From: Pedobacter psychroterrae
GTDB taxonomy: Bacteria > Bacteroidota > Bacteroidia > Sphingobacteriales > Sphingobacteriaceae
Length of the DNA stretch: 64,000 nt
NCBI RefSeq assembly: GCF_004331695.1
Contig: NZ_SJSL01000005.1
Location: 124,001-188,000 of the forward strand
Reading direction: 5' to 3'
A model generated the notes under the pieces. The model had not been told where the DNA came from, made no database searches, and saw nothing but the letters and a program-made list of their open reading frames with translations. Positions 45,020-52,570 of this stretch are shown in pieces (within the stretch, counting starts at the first letter, position 1; the number at the start of each line of letters is the position of its first letter). Position numbers and translations under genes: made by a program.

Positions 45020-45261
45020 CGGGCATCTGTACCTCATCCTCAGTGATACCACAACTGGTTAAAACCATACAGGAGAAAAAGGCCTCCGATGTGTCATGGA
45101 TCATGTTCATCGTATTGATCATTGGAAACTCCATGTGGGTCTATTACGGCAGTTCCAAATCCGATATTCCCATCATTTCTACCAACATATTTTCCTTAAT
45201 GCTCAATACAGCCATGCTGCTGTTCAAATGGAAATACCGAAAAAATACAGCGAAAACCTAA
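44989..45261 (+). CDS. SemiSWEET-type sugar transporter
   Basis: 90 residues with three membrane helices (about 5-24, 35-55, 62-82) and the PQ-loop motif: V-I-P-Q-L-V-K-T-I-Q-E-K-K-A-S-D-V-S at 19-36, then N-S-M-W-V-Y-Y-G near 47. SemiSWEETs dimerise to form a bidirectional sugar pore in the cytoplasmic membrane. It lies at the end of the stress-like cluster, about 190 bases after the membrane protein. Confidence 0.9.
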   Translation: MDSIQILGLVAGICTSSSVIPQLVKTIQEKKASDVSWIMFIVLIIGNSMWVYYGSSKSDIPIISTNIFSLMLNTAMLLFKWKYRKNTAKT

Positions 45262-45368
45262 GCAGTCAGGGCGGCTTATCGTCCGGGAAATGACCTTGGA
45301 AGTTGTAAAAAGCATTGTATTCCTGACCCTCTACATCATCAGTTAAGGATATATATTATCGATTTACA

Positions 45369-46016
45369 TTAAGCAGACTGGCAAGGGTTATCATGATTCA
45401 ACAGCCCTTTAACTAAAGCCTTCCACTGCGGATAGGAGAGCCCAACCTTAGCACCCCAGCCCACAAAAGTATTGCGGACGTTATCCAGCGTATTTTCGGT
45501 ATCCGTATTAGGCACTTCGTTACGACCATGTTCTTCCGCATAGATGGCATTGCCAACGCGCTTCACTTGAAAAGTAGAAGTTGCCTCCGCAGTTAAAAAA
45601 TGAGCGGTTTCATCACTACTGGTCAAAGGATTTGCGGATGGTCTGACGGTCATGCTCAATACCTCCGCATCATCCAGTACCTGCGCTTTAATCTCTTCAA
45701 TAGTTACCCAATCATAGCCGCCACCGGTTTGGGTACCAGGCCCGGGAATATCAATCTTGATATGGTCCCCGCTTGCAGCCTTTCGCTGTACCAGATTTCC
45801 TTCCCCATCTGTAAGAAAAAAGTCTGACATCGCTCCGCCTGCAATTTCCGTCCAGCGGTTTACATCCAGCAAGCGTTCTTTTACCGTTTTAAAAAAGTGA
45901 ACTGCTTCTGCCTCAGAAGCCAGCTGGATCTTTTCAACCGCATTCATTTCTGATCCGCTGTATTGAGGCGGCACATGCGCCGCTCCAGGCTCGTTGTATT
46001 CGTTATTTGTTTCCAT
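45369..46016 (-). CDS. Conserved hypothetical protein, cytoplasmic
   Basis: 215 residues, no signal peptide. Features: an N-terminal Pro/Gly/Asn-rich segment, then A-V-H-F-F-K-T-V-K-E-R-L-L-D-V-N-R-W-T-E-I-A near 38, I-D-I-P-G-P-G near 88 and V-G-W-G-A-K-V-G-L-S-Y-P-Q-W-K-A-L-V-K near 186. It resembles hypothetical proteins common in Sphingobacteriaceae near stress genes; no function can be given. Confidence 0.72.
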   Translation of the reverse strand: METNNEYNEPGAAHVPPQYSGSEMNAVEKIQLASEAEAVHFFKTVKERLLDVNRWTEIAGGAMSDFFLTDGEGNLVQRKAASGDHIKIDIPGPGTQTGGGYDWVTIEEIKAQVLDDAEVLSMTVRPSANPLTSSDETAHFLTAEATSTFQVKRVGNAIYAEEHGRNEVPNTDTENTLDNVRNTFVGWGAKVGLSYPQWKALVKGLLNHDNPCQSA

Positions 46017-46283
46017 GTCTTTATAGGTTAAGTTTATCGTTAATCAGGTAATGTTACTTACATGGGTCAAAGCCCATGGTTCCCAGAAGCTCATTGATCG
46101 AAAAATAAGGACCGCAAACAAACTTATCAGCAGCACCTTAATATATAGTCTCCAGCCACAACATGTCCATTGGTGAAAACGACATAACCGAATAACCACC
46201 AGCGCAAGAAAAAAGTTTCATCTGGTTGATAAATAATGGCAGTAAACAAATAAACAAAAACGCTGTTATCTCCTAAATAAAAA

Positions 46284-46745
46284 ATGAACATGATCATAAA
46301 TTTAGATAAACTGACCCAACAACTCTCTTCGGAGCAAATCAGCGAACTTGACAAGGCTGCCGAAAGACACCAACGAGAGTCCAGCATCATCTTCACCATT
46401 AAATATGCAGACGAACATGTCACCGAGATTGAGTGCCGGCAGGAAGAAAACAAATCCGGCAATTACGCAACTGAAGCCACATTGGTCAAAAGAACACAGG
46501 AACTTTTCAGCAAGTTTCTGCTCCAATCGCAACTGGTTATCCTTCCTGTTACTTTTCGCCCCTCACCTGCCAGCGCCGTTACTCCCGCCTGGCTGGAGCA
46601 AAAAATGAATGAAAAAGGAATCAGGATCAAACAGATCGCTTTTGATACCGGCATAGACCGGGAGAGCATCTCAGACTGGGTGACCGGAAAACGGAATATG
46701 AGCCCCATCGTGAAAGCTATGTTCTATTACTATTTCTCTAAATAA
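46284..46745 (+). CDS. Protein with C-terminal XRE-like helix-turn-helix
   Basis: 153 residues (ATG-AAC-ATG; second Met 6 bases later is equally possible). Residues 1-90 are unrecognised; 101-153 form a Cro/C1-like HTH: W-L-E-Q-K-M-N-E-K-G-I-R-I-K-Q-I-A, then D-T-G-I-D-R-E-S-I-S-D-W-V-T-G-K-R. Probably a DNA-binding protein. No partner gene of a toxin-antitoxin pair is evident next to it. Confidence 0.72.
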   Translation: MNMIINLDKLTQQLSSEQISELDKAAERHQRESSIIFTIKYADEHVTEIECRQEENKSGNYATEATLVKRTQELFSKFLLQSQLVILPVTFRPSPASAVTPAWLEQKMNEKGIRIKQIAFDTGIDRESISDWVTGKRNMSPIVKAMFYYYFSK

Positions 46746-46862
46746 TCAACAATCACTTTAAAGCATAAAGTAATAATCAATGAAACCCTGGTATTCCTCA
46801 ACGCTTACTTTTGGCACAATTGATGCATGTTCGCCAGGGGATAATTTCACATTTATTAGCTT

Positions 46863-47216
46863 ATGAACGGACAGATCGATTTTCACTGCCACGAATTTTT
46901 GGACAACACCAACCTGGCCATCCTGGAGATTTCTTTACAGGAGAATGATGGCAATGAACGCCGCTATGAATGGTTGCTCATAGGCAAGGAAAATCTTTGC
47001 ATCGAAAGAATGCTGCTGAAAACCAGGGACAGCTCGTCATCAGTCCAGGAGCGCTTTTTTGACCTGGGATTTCTCAAATACGACAGCCAGTCCGGGGTCT
47101 TTATTGAAGCAGCTGCAAAAGACCTCCATCACCTGGAGCACAAAGGATGCGACGATATCCCGCAGGAATATTTGTCTGCCGTTACCGGCTACCTGACTGA
47201 AAGCCTGGTCATGTAA
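46863..47216 (+). CDS. Conserved hypothetical protein
   Basis: 117 residues, no signal peptide, acidic. It begins M-N-G-Q-I-D-F-H-C-H-E-F and has R-R-Y-E-W-L-L-I-G-K-E-N-L-C near 34. I do not recognise it. It lies between the HTH protein and a DHFR-like gene on the same strand, 49 bases before the latter. Confidence 0.62.
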   Translation: MNGQIDFHCHEFLDNTNLAILEISLQENDGNERRYEWLLIGKENLCIERMLLKTRDSSSSVQERFFDLGFLKYDSQSGVFIEAAAKDLHHLEHKGCDDIPQEYLSAVTGYLTESLVM

Positions 47217-47264
47217 GCGCGTAGAAAAAGGTCACATATTCGTACATTTATAAAAACATCAAAG

Positions 47265-47873
47265 ATGAGAAAGATCACAGTTTGTACCTTCATGACCATG
47301 GACGGAGTAATTCAGTCACCTGGTTCACCGGAAGAAGACACTAAGAACAATTTTCAATGGGGAGGCTGGTCAGCACGCTATTGGGATAAGCTGATGAATG
47401 AAGCGATGGCCAAAACCACCGCGCAACCCTATGACTTGCTCCTGGGCAGGCGCACCTATGATATCTTTGCAGCATTCTGGCCAAACCAGGAACCCAATCC
47501 TACCACGGATACGTTCAATATGGTACAAAAATTTGTGGTCTCCAACTCGGCCTTGAACCTGAGTTGGGTAAATTCAACGCTCATCACCGGCGAGGTCGTT
47601 GCTGCATTAAAAGCGTTAAAAAGCACCGAAGGGCCTGATTTATTGGTTTATGGCAGCAGCAACTTCGTTCAGACCCTATTGAAGCACCACCTCATTGATG
47701 TTATGCAGAACTGGATCTTCCCGGTTACGCTCGGCACTGGTCAACGGCTTTTTGATGACGGAACGCAACCCCTGAATTGGAAATTGCTCAATACCGAAGT
47801 ATCTACAACCGGGGTAATTATAGCTAGCTATGCTCCAGGCGGAGAAGTTAAGACGGGACAAATGAGCCTTTAG
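47265..47873 (+). CDS. RibD C-terminal / dihydrofolate reductase family protein
   Basis: 202 residues of the RibD_C/DHFR-like reductase family. It starts M-R-K-I-T-V-C-T-F-M-T-M-D-G-V-I-Q-S-P-G, has L-L-L-G-R-R-T-Y-D-I-F near 63, and G-S-S-N-F-V-Q-T-L near 131. NADPH-dependent; the real substrate of these stand-alone proteins is unknown. Single gene. Confidence 0.88.
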   Translation: MRKITVCTFMTMDGVIQSPGSPEEDTKNNFQWGGWSARYWDKLMNEAMAKTTAQPYDLLLGRRTYDIFAAFWPNQEPNPTTDTFNMVQKFVVSNSALNLSWVNSTLITGEVVAALKALKSTEGPDLLVYGSSNFVQTLLKHHLIDVMQNWIFPVTLGTGQRLFDDGTQPLNWKLLNTEVSTTGVIIASYAPGGEVKTGQMSL

Positions 47874-47995
47874 GTTAACTGTCCGCTACCGTACGCATGC
47901 CGTTCGCTCCCTGCAAATCTGAAACCAGATTTCAGGTAGTAAAATTATGGAAAAACAACTTTTTCAGCATCGTCATTTAAACTAAACTAAAAGAC

Positions 47996-48508
47996 ATGGC
48001 CGAATTAAGTATTTCCCGAAACAGAAAAGCAGCTCCTAAAGTAGATTTGACTGCTATGGTTGACCTGGCATTTTTGCTGATCACTTTTTTCATGCTCACT
48101 ACTTCCCTATCCAAACCAATCGCTATGGATGTGGCTAAACCAGATGAAGGCGATACAACTGTATGGAACGTGCTCCCTGCATCACGAACCATGACTATCT
48201 TATTGGCAAAAGACAACAAAGTCGCCTGGTATATGGGCGAAAATGGCAAAAACACACCCAAAATCGAAGATTTTAAAGGGATAAGAAAATCACTTTTTGC
48301 TAACTCCCGGGCTGTAGCTACAGCCAATAGCAATGATCCTAGAAAATCTATCGTGGTGATCATTAAGCCGACATCGGGAGCAAGCTATAAAAACTTTGTT
48401 GACATGATGGATGAGTTGAATGTTGCCAAAATCAGCACAGCACCTGCTATAGACGATGATCATATTACCGCAGAGGAACAGGCCTTTTTAAAGCAGCATA
48501 ATTTATGA
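47996..48508 (+). CDS. ExbD/TolR family biopolymer transport protein
   Basis: 170 residues with one membrane helix (about 22-42) containing the essential Asp of the family in V-D-L-A-F-L-L-I-T-F-F-M-L. The rest is periplasmic. ExbD/TolR couples proton motive force to the outer membrane with ExbB/TolQ and TonB. Neither partner gene lies nearby, so this is an orphan ExbD that would use subunits encoded elsewhere. Confidence 0.9.
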   Translation: MAELSISRNRKAAPKVDLTAMVDLAFLLITFFMLTTSLSKPIAMDVAKPDEGDTTVWNVLPASRTMTILLAKDNKVAWYMGENGKNTPKIEDFKGIRKSLFANSRAVATANSNDPRKSIVVIIKPTSGASYKNFVDMMDELNVAKISTAPAIDDDHITAEEQAFLKQHNL

Positions 48509-48838
48509 CCCTACTCTTTGCATCTCTTTTCATGATCAGCATTGGAAAATTTGACCTTCTATGCAACCAATATGGCATTCAAAATTCCTGAACAAGGGGA
48601 AAATATACTGCTTGAAAACCCCTTCTCATTTTATGGATTGCAATGTTCAAAATACCACTTTTAAAAACACCTCTATCCCACCAGTTGAAGTCAAAAACTT
48701 CCCTATCGACTCGTAGGTTAAATATCGATCAAAGTCACGTTGATTTTAAAAAGACTCGCTACCCGACCACTATGGAAAATGTGGTATGGCTAAACCCAGA
48801 AACTCTTTAACAAAACCTTATATTTGAAAAAAATCAAC
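48509..48838. other. Intergenic stretch with possible coding remnants
   Basis: No intact gene. Short open frames without starts, for example V-E-V-K-N-F-P-I-D-S ending at a stop near 48716, and T-R-Y-P-T-T-M-E-N-V-V-W-L ending at 48811, read like protein ends. I could not connect them to a family, so the region is left as possible relics. Confidence 0.3.
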
Positions 48839-49438
48839 ATGAACATCAACCGTACGCTTACACTCCTATTCTTTGTTCTTACAAGCCTCACCAGTCTTGC
48901 TCAGGAATACAAAACGAACATCAAACAACGTTTTACTGAATTTAACCAGTATATGGTGAAAGGTGAGTTCAACAAATCAATGGACTATATCCCGGAAGCC
49001 ATATTTACTATTGTGCCGAGAGCGGAAATGGTCAAAATGTTTGAGCAGTTACTTAAAAACAAGGACATGGAGGTAAAGTTTATCGGTTTTGATATTAAAG
49101 AAATCGCTGACGTAAGGAAAATTGATACATGCTACTATGCGAAAATCAAATATATTTCCGCAATGACGTTAAAGATGAAAATCAGCGATACGGAAACTGC
49201 GGATGAAAAATCAACACGGCTTTCTATGACGAAGGAAGCATTTGCCAATACATTTGGCTCTGACAATGTCAAGTTGGATGAACTGACAGAAACATTTACA
49301 ATCAATCCAATCAAAAATTCCTGGGCTATTTCGAAGGACGGAAAAACTGCATGGAAATTCGTAAACATAGAACCAAAGCAGAGGTTGATAATGGAAAAAG
49401 TTCTTCCCAAGGTTCTTATCGAGGAATCCATTAATTAA
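48839..49438 (+). CDS. Secreted protein of unknown function
   Basis: I use the ATG at 48839; the frame also offers a TTG at 48824. It gives about 199 residues with a signal peptide (MNINRTLTLLFFVLTSLTSLAQ). The mature part has Q-R-F-T-E-F-N-Q-Y-M-V-K-G-E-F-N-K-S-M near 29 and a W-A-I-S-K-D-G-K-T-A-W-K-F segment near 162. It looks like an NTF2-type exported protein. An alpha/beta hydrolase gene follows 21 bases later on the same strand. Confidence 0.75.
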   Translation: MNINRTLTLLFFVLTSLTSLAQEYKTNIKQRFTEFNQYMVKGEFNKSMDYIPEAIFTIVPRAEMVKMFEQLLKNKDMEVKFIGFDIKEIADVRKIDTCYYAKIKYISAMTLKMKISDTETADEKSTRLSMTKEAFANTFGSDNVKLDELTETFTINPIKNSWAISKDGKTAWKFVNIEPKQRLIMEKVLPKVLIEESIN

Positions 49439-49459
49439 AGGCCGAGTCTCGCTTAGCAC

Positions 49460-50101
49460 ATGTCAAAACGAATATACTTTATTAGTGGCCTTGGGGCAGA
49501 TAAAAGGGTATTTAAGAACCTGACTTTCCCGGCAGACTATAAGCTAATCTATATGGATTGGATAAAACCGCTACCAAATGAGTCTTTGGAACACTATGCT
49601 GACAGGCTTTCTGAAGCCATTGATACTTCTACCCCATTCTATTTAGTTGGCTTGTCATTTGGAGGCATGTTATCTACGGAGATTGCCAGGAAACTACATC
49701 CAGTTCATACTTATATCATCTCAAGCATCTCAACTTACACACAACTACCCTGGTATTACCGGTTTGCCGGAACATTAAAACTACACCAAATATTATCTGT
49801 AGGCTTAGCTAAACGCACAAGTGCTATAATGTATCGGCTTTTTGGATTAAAGACACAGTCAGAAAAGCAATTGCTCGATCAGATAGTTGCAGATACCGAC
49901 CCTGTCTTTCTAAAATGGGCGTTGGGTTGTATTCTTGGATGGAGGAATGTAGTGAGACCTGATCATCTTACACACATTCACGGAACATCCGACAAGATAT
50001 TACCTATTAAATATACGCAACCAGATGTGGCATTGAATGGAGGTGGCCACCTGATGGTTTATACACATGCCAAGGAGATTAGTAAATTGTTGTGTAAATA
50101 G
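49460..50101 (+). CDS. Alpha/beta hydrolase
   Basis: 213 residues. The nucleophile elbow is G-L-S-F-G-G-M at about 63-69, an Asp in G-T-S-D-K-I-L-P near 176, and the His in G-G-G-H-L-M-V-Y near 197, so the triad is complete. No signal peptide. Substrate unknown. It follows the secreted protein by 21 bases, so the two may be cotranscribed. Confidence 0.85.
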   Translation: MSKRIYFISGLGADKRVFKNLTFPADYKLIYMDWIKPLPNESLEHYADRLSEAIDTSTPFYLVGLSFGGMLSTEIARKLHPVHTYIISSISTYTQLPWYYRFAGTLKLHQILSVGLAKRTSAIMYRLFGLKTQSEKQLLDQIVADTDPVFLKWALGCILGWRNVVRPDHLTHIHGTSDKILPIKYTQPDVALNGGGHLMVYTHAKEISKLLCK

Positions 50102-50115
50102 AATAAAGATGTAGA

Positions 50116-50259
50116 TTATAGTGATCTTTTTACAGCATTTTCAAGCTCGGCCATAAATTCATCAGCATCTTTCTTGGACCTGATTACCGCAGCTAGACTA
50201 TCCTGACGATTGGTTGTTGAACGAGTGGGCGCAACATGTCCTTTATGACTGCTGGCCAT
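50116..50259 (-). CDS. Small basic protein
   Basis: From ATG 50259 the peptide has 47 residues (MASSHKGHVAPTRSTTNRQD, then S-L-A-A-V-I-R-S-K-K-D-A-D-E-F). A longer frame to 50304 would start with TTG inside the promoter, which argues for the shorter form. I recall such short proteins, annotated hypothetical, in Bacteroidota. Convergent with the hydrolase gene. Confidence 0.6.
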   Translation of the reverse strand: MASSHKGHVAPTRSTTNRQDSLAAVIRSKKDADEFMAELENAVKRSL

Positions 50260-50301
50260 TTCTTTATACTCATCGATTTTATGTTGAATTCTTTGATAAT
50301 A

Positions 50302-50333
50302 CAAATATAATTAAAGTATTGTGCAGTAACAAA
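50302..50333 (-). promoter_or_regulatory. Near-consensus promoter of the 47-residue gene
   Basis: Read on the minus strand, TTTG (50333-50330) is followed after 20 bases by TATATTTG (50309-50302), matching the Bacteroidota promoter. The leader to the ATG is about 40 bases. Confidence 0.7.
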
Positions 50334-50434
50334 GCCAATTATTTTAGCCTGAACATATAATAACGATAAAGGTCATGCCTGCTTCTTGTATAGTCAAATG
50401 GTTCCGCTCTGGGTCGCTTGATGTAATAGCCATG

Positions 50435-50563
50435 TTAGTCCTGCTCAATAAATAATATGGATAGTTTCCTTAATCCCATTATTTCTCTATTGGAAGTCAC
50501 AAATTGTGACTTCCAATTTTTCAATAGTAGTCTTCCGACCATTAAGCAAAATAAAACGGTCAC
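50435..50563 (-). pseudogene. Internal fragment of an ORF6N-domain gene
   Basis: A 42-codon frame without start, ending at TAA 50435, reads N-W-K-S-Q-F-V-T-S-N-R-E-I-M-G-L-R-K-L and then L-F-I-E-Q-D. This is the ORF6N core, where intact proteins have L-K-S-Q-F-V-T-S-N followed by F-T-E-Q-G. Both the N-terminal and C-terminal parts are missing. It carries the palindrome at 50489-50517. Confidence 0.6.
50489..50517. repeat. Perfect 14-bp palindrome inside the ORF6N fragment
   Basis: ATTGGAAGTCACAA (50489-50502) and its exact inverted copy (50504-50517) around one A. The core GTCACAA/TTGTGAC is shared with palindromes at 56019 and, less exactly, 54316 and 51713. It encodes the S-Q-F-V-T segment of the ORF6N fragment on the minus strand. 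Confidence 0.8.
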
Positions 50564-50780
50564 TTATAATTGACTAACTTTTCGTATACTTGTAAAAATT
50601 TTTCAGTCATGTTATTCTTCAATCATATCCGCCAAAACCTAAATAGCCCGTCTTGTCGGCTAATGGGCCTGGGTATGAAGTAGTGCCTCCGGCACAATCC
50701 TCAGGTTCAGTCCCTATACAATTCATTTTTATTAATCATTTTGCAAGGCAATGGGCCTTGAAAAAACAATATAGATCCTT

Positions 50781-51302
50781 ATGGACATTTTATACACTGC
50801 AGAAGAAAAATACTTACAGGCCATAGACGAACTAAATTATGGAGAGTTGCCAAAGGCACTTCATTTATTCAACGAGATTATCAACTCGGATCCAGGCTAC
50901 GCCAGAGCATATTATCAGTTGGGCTACCTTTATTATTATCAATTTAAAGATTACCAGGCAGCAGGTTATTATTTTAAGAAATGTATAGAACTGGAAGCAG
51001 CATTTCCAGAAGTATACGAGCACTACCTTAAGCTGCTGATCACCTTAAAGATGCATAAATCAGTTACTCAGGTTGCCGAAAGCGCACTGGAGGTTCCCGG
51101 CGTATGCAAGGCAAATATTTACGAAAGCCTTGGTTTATATGCCGAGGAGCTTCAAAATTTTGATTTAGCGAGAGCACAATACACATTGGCATCAATTGCA
51201 ACCTCCTGCCAAGCCGATCATACAACCTACGAAGAACACCTCAAACGCGTTACACATAAATTGAGCGTAAACGATCGTGTGCGATATACTTACCAAGGAT
51301 AA
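50781..51302 (+). CDS. Tetratricopeptide-repeat protein
   Basis: 173 residues with three to four TPR units: A-E-E-K-Y-L-Q-A-I-D-E-L-N-Y-G near 7, A-R-A-Y-Y-Q-L-G-Y-L-Y-Y near 40, A-A-G-Y-Y-F-K-K-C near 59 and Y-E-S-L-G-L-Y-A-E near 113. No signal peptide. It starts 17 bases after a short hairpin (CAAGG/CCTTG at 50744-50760). The phosphatase-like gene follows 5 bases later, so the two are likely one transcript. Confidence 0.8.
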   Translation: MDILYTAEEKYLQAIDELNYGELPKALHLFNEIINSDPGYARAYYQLGYLYYYQFKDYQAAGYYFKKCIELEAAFPEVYEHYLKLLITLKMHKSVTQVAESALEVPGVCKANIYESLGLYAEELQNFDLARAQYTLASIATSCQADHTTYEEHLKRVTHKLSVNDRVRYTYQG

Positions 51303-51307
51303 TTGTC

Positions 51308-51634
51308 TTGAACATTCTTTTCATCTGTAGTCGTAATAAATGGCGTAGCCTAACAGCCGAACATCTATTTAAAGAAAGTACGCTCCATAATGTACGATCT
51401 GCGGGCACTGCTGCAAGTGCCCGCATTAAAGTTTCTGAAAAACTCATCGAGTGGGCAGATCTTATTTTCGTTATGGAAAAACGTCACCGCGATCAATTAA
51501 GAGAACGCTCTCCCATCTTAATATCAAATAAAGATCTCGTGGTATTAAACATCCCGGATGAATATCAATATATGGATGAAGAACTGATCGAGATAATTAT
51601 TTCGTCGGTAGCACCGTACATTAGTTTTGAGTGA
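51308..51634 (+). CDS. Short low-molecular-weight phosphatase-like protein
   Basis: 108 residues. The P-loop C-S-R-N-K-W-R-S (C7 to S14) fits the CX5R(S/T) signature of LMW protein tyrosine phosphatases and arsenate reductases, and an Asp pair in N-I-P-D-E-Y-Q-Y-M-D near 77-84 could supply the general acid. It is about 40 residues shorter than typical LMW-PTPs. Similar short proteins annotated 'phosphotyrosine phosphatase' exist on plasmids. Cytoplasmic. Coupled to the TPR gene by a 5-base gap. Confidence 0.75.
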   Translation: MNILFICSRNKWRSLTAEHLFKESTLHNVRSAGTAASARIKVSEKLIEWADLIFVMEKRHRDQLRERSPILISNKDLVVLNIPDEYQYMDEELIEIIISSVAPYISFE

Positions 51635-51712
51635 TTAAAATGCGTGAAAAGGATGGCCACTCCCGACTCATAATAAGCATACATTAATGAGAATGTCTTA
51701 ATATTTTGAACC

Positions 51713-51729
51713 GGTCACAGTTTGTGATC
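51713..51729. repeat. Degenerate copy of the ORF6N palindrome
   Basis: GGTCACA (51713-51719) and TGTGATC (51723-51729) form an inverted repeat with one mismatch. On the plus strand it can be read N-R-S-Q-F-V-I-S, close to the ORF6N L-R-S-Q-F-V-T-S, but flanking similarity is lost. Confidence 0.35.
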
Positions 51730-51760
51730 AGTTTCATTTTCCATGAATTTAGTATGGAAA

Positions 51761-52283
51761 TTAATTCCGACTGTTATTCCATTTTACCTCTTTTCTTGGG
51801 ATGAAAAAGCCTTTGATGCAATTCGGATTCCTGATACAGAGCTGAATATGGTTTTTATCTCTAAATCCAGCTCCAGGATAAAGCTCATCCCCCTCTACGA
51901 AAACGCCACGAGCAGAATCGAAATTTTCAAGATTATTACTAATTCTCATAACGTGAAGATTCTCAATTTGCAAACATGCTTCGATTCTTATATGAGTATT
52001 TCACCCATTCTAAATATTGTTTATCAAGTAAATCAAGGCAATATTGCAAGTCAATTACTGCACCAAGTACAGCAGGACTTGTATATTTCTTTTTACCTGG
52101 TGGATTTGACGCAAAATCCAATGCCCGATCAAAATTGTTCTCCCAAAAATAGAATCCCTTTCCAAGCCAGTCATGAGCATTCTCACTTGGCCTCATTGAG
52201 GAGTTTCCTGAAACAATATCATTCCGAACTGATTCTTCACAACCGTGAAAACCAATTACCAAACCTGGCTTTAATGAATACAT
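51761..52283 (-). pseudogene. Frameshifted ADP-ribosyltransferase-like toxin gene
   Basis: Starting at ATG 52283, the first frame contains F-H-G-C-E-E-S-V near 12 and D-W-L-G-K-G-F-Y-F-W-E-N near 38, then G-A-V-I-D-L-Q-Y-C-L-D-L-L-D near 74; it stops at 51963. The adjacent frame continues the protein: N-F-D-S-A-R-G-V-F-V-E-G-D-E-L-Y-P-G-A-G-F and I-Q-L-C-I-R-N-P-N-C-I-K-G-F-F. The H-G and Y-F-W patterns resemble PARP-like ADP-ribosyltransferases. A frameshift, probably with loss of about 30 codons, separates the halves near 51965. A plus-strand frame over the same region is a shadow. Confidence 0.7.
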
Positions 52284-52290
52284 AACTCCG

Positions 52291-52458
52291 CTAATCTGGG
52301 GAGGTGGTAGCTGATTTAGAATCTTTAGGGATGAGTATATTATATATACCCAGTTGGACTAATAAAGATTTGGCCGCTTCCTTGGAAGAAGCAACTTCTT
52401 TGCGCTGTTTAGCCAGCGCATTGAGCATGTCTTTATTTTCTTTTATTTTCATTTCCAT
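52291..52458 (-). CDS. Short helical protein, probable antitoxin partner
   Basis: From ATG 52458 the peptide has 55 residues (MEMKIKENKDMLNALAKQRK, then E-V-A-S-S-K-E-A-A-K-S-L-L-V-Q-L-G-I-Y). A TTG at 52476 is possible but weaker. It is predicted as one or two helices and ends 7 bases before the toxin-like gene. Gene order (small gene first, then the larger) fits a type II toxin-antitoxin operon, and it looks intact although the toxin is broken. Confidence 0.6.
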   Translation of the reverse strand: MEMKIKENKDMLNALAKQRKEVASSKEAAKSLLVQLGIYNILIPKDSKSATTSPD

Positions 52459-52570
52459 GTAACCTCTACGCCTCAACTCATATAGAAAATTTGAATCAAT
52501 CCTTTGTTTTTATATCTTGTACAAAAACCTTCTGCATTACCAGAGGACCTATAAATCACAAAACATCCAG

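Noticed and set aside
46127..46462. 111-codon minus-strand frame with hydrophobic stretches
   Set aside because: It overlaps the start of the plus-strand HTH gene, has no family similarity I can see, and its N-terminal half is clearly antisense to that gene.
50564..50780. Possible small RNA before the TPR gene (short GC-rich hairpins near 50650-50760)
   Set aside because: The stems are short and no promoter or terminator frames them.
51743..52285. 180-codon plus-strand frame
   Set aside because: It is antisense to the toxin-like gene; only the minus strand shows conserved protein motifs.
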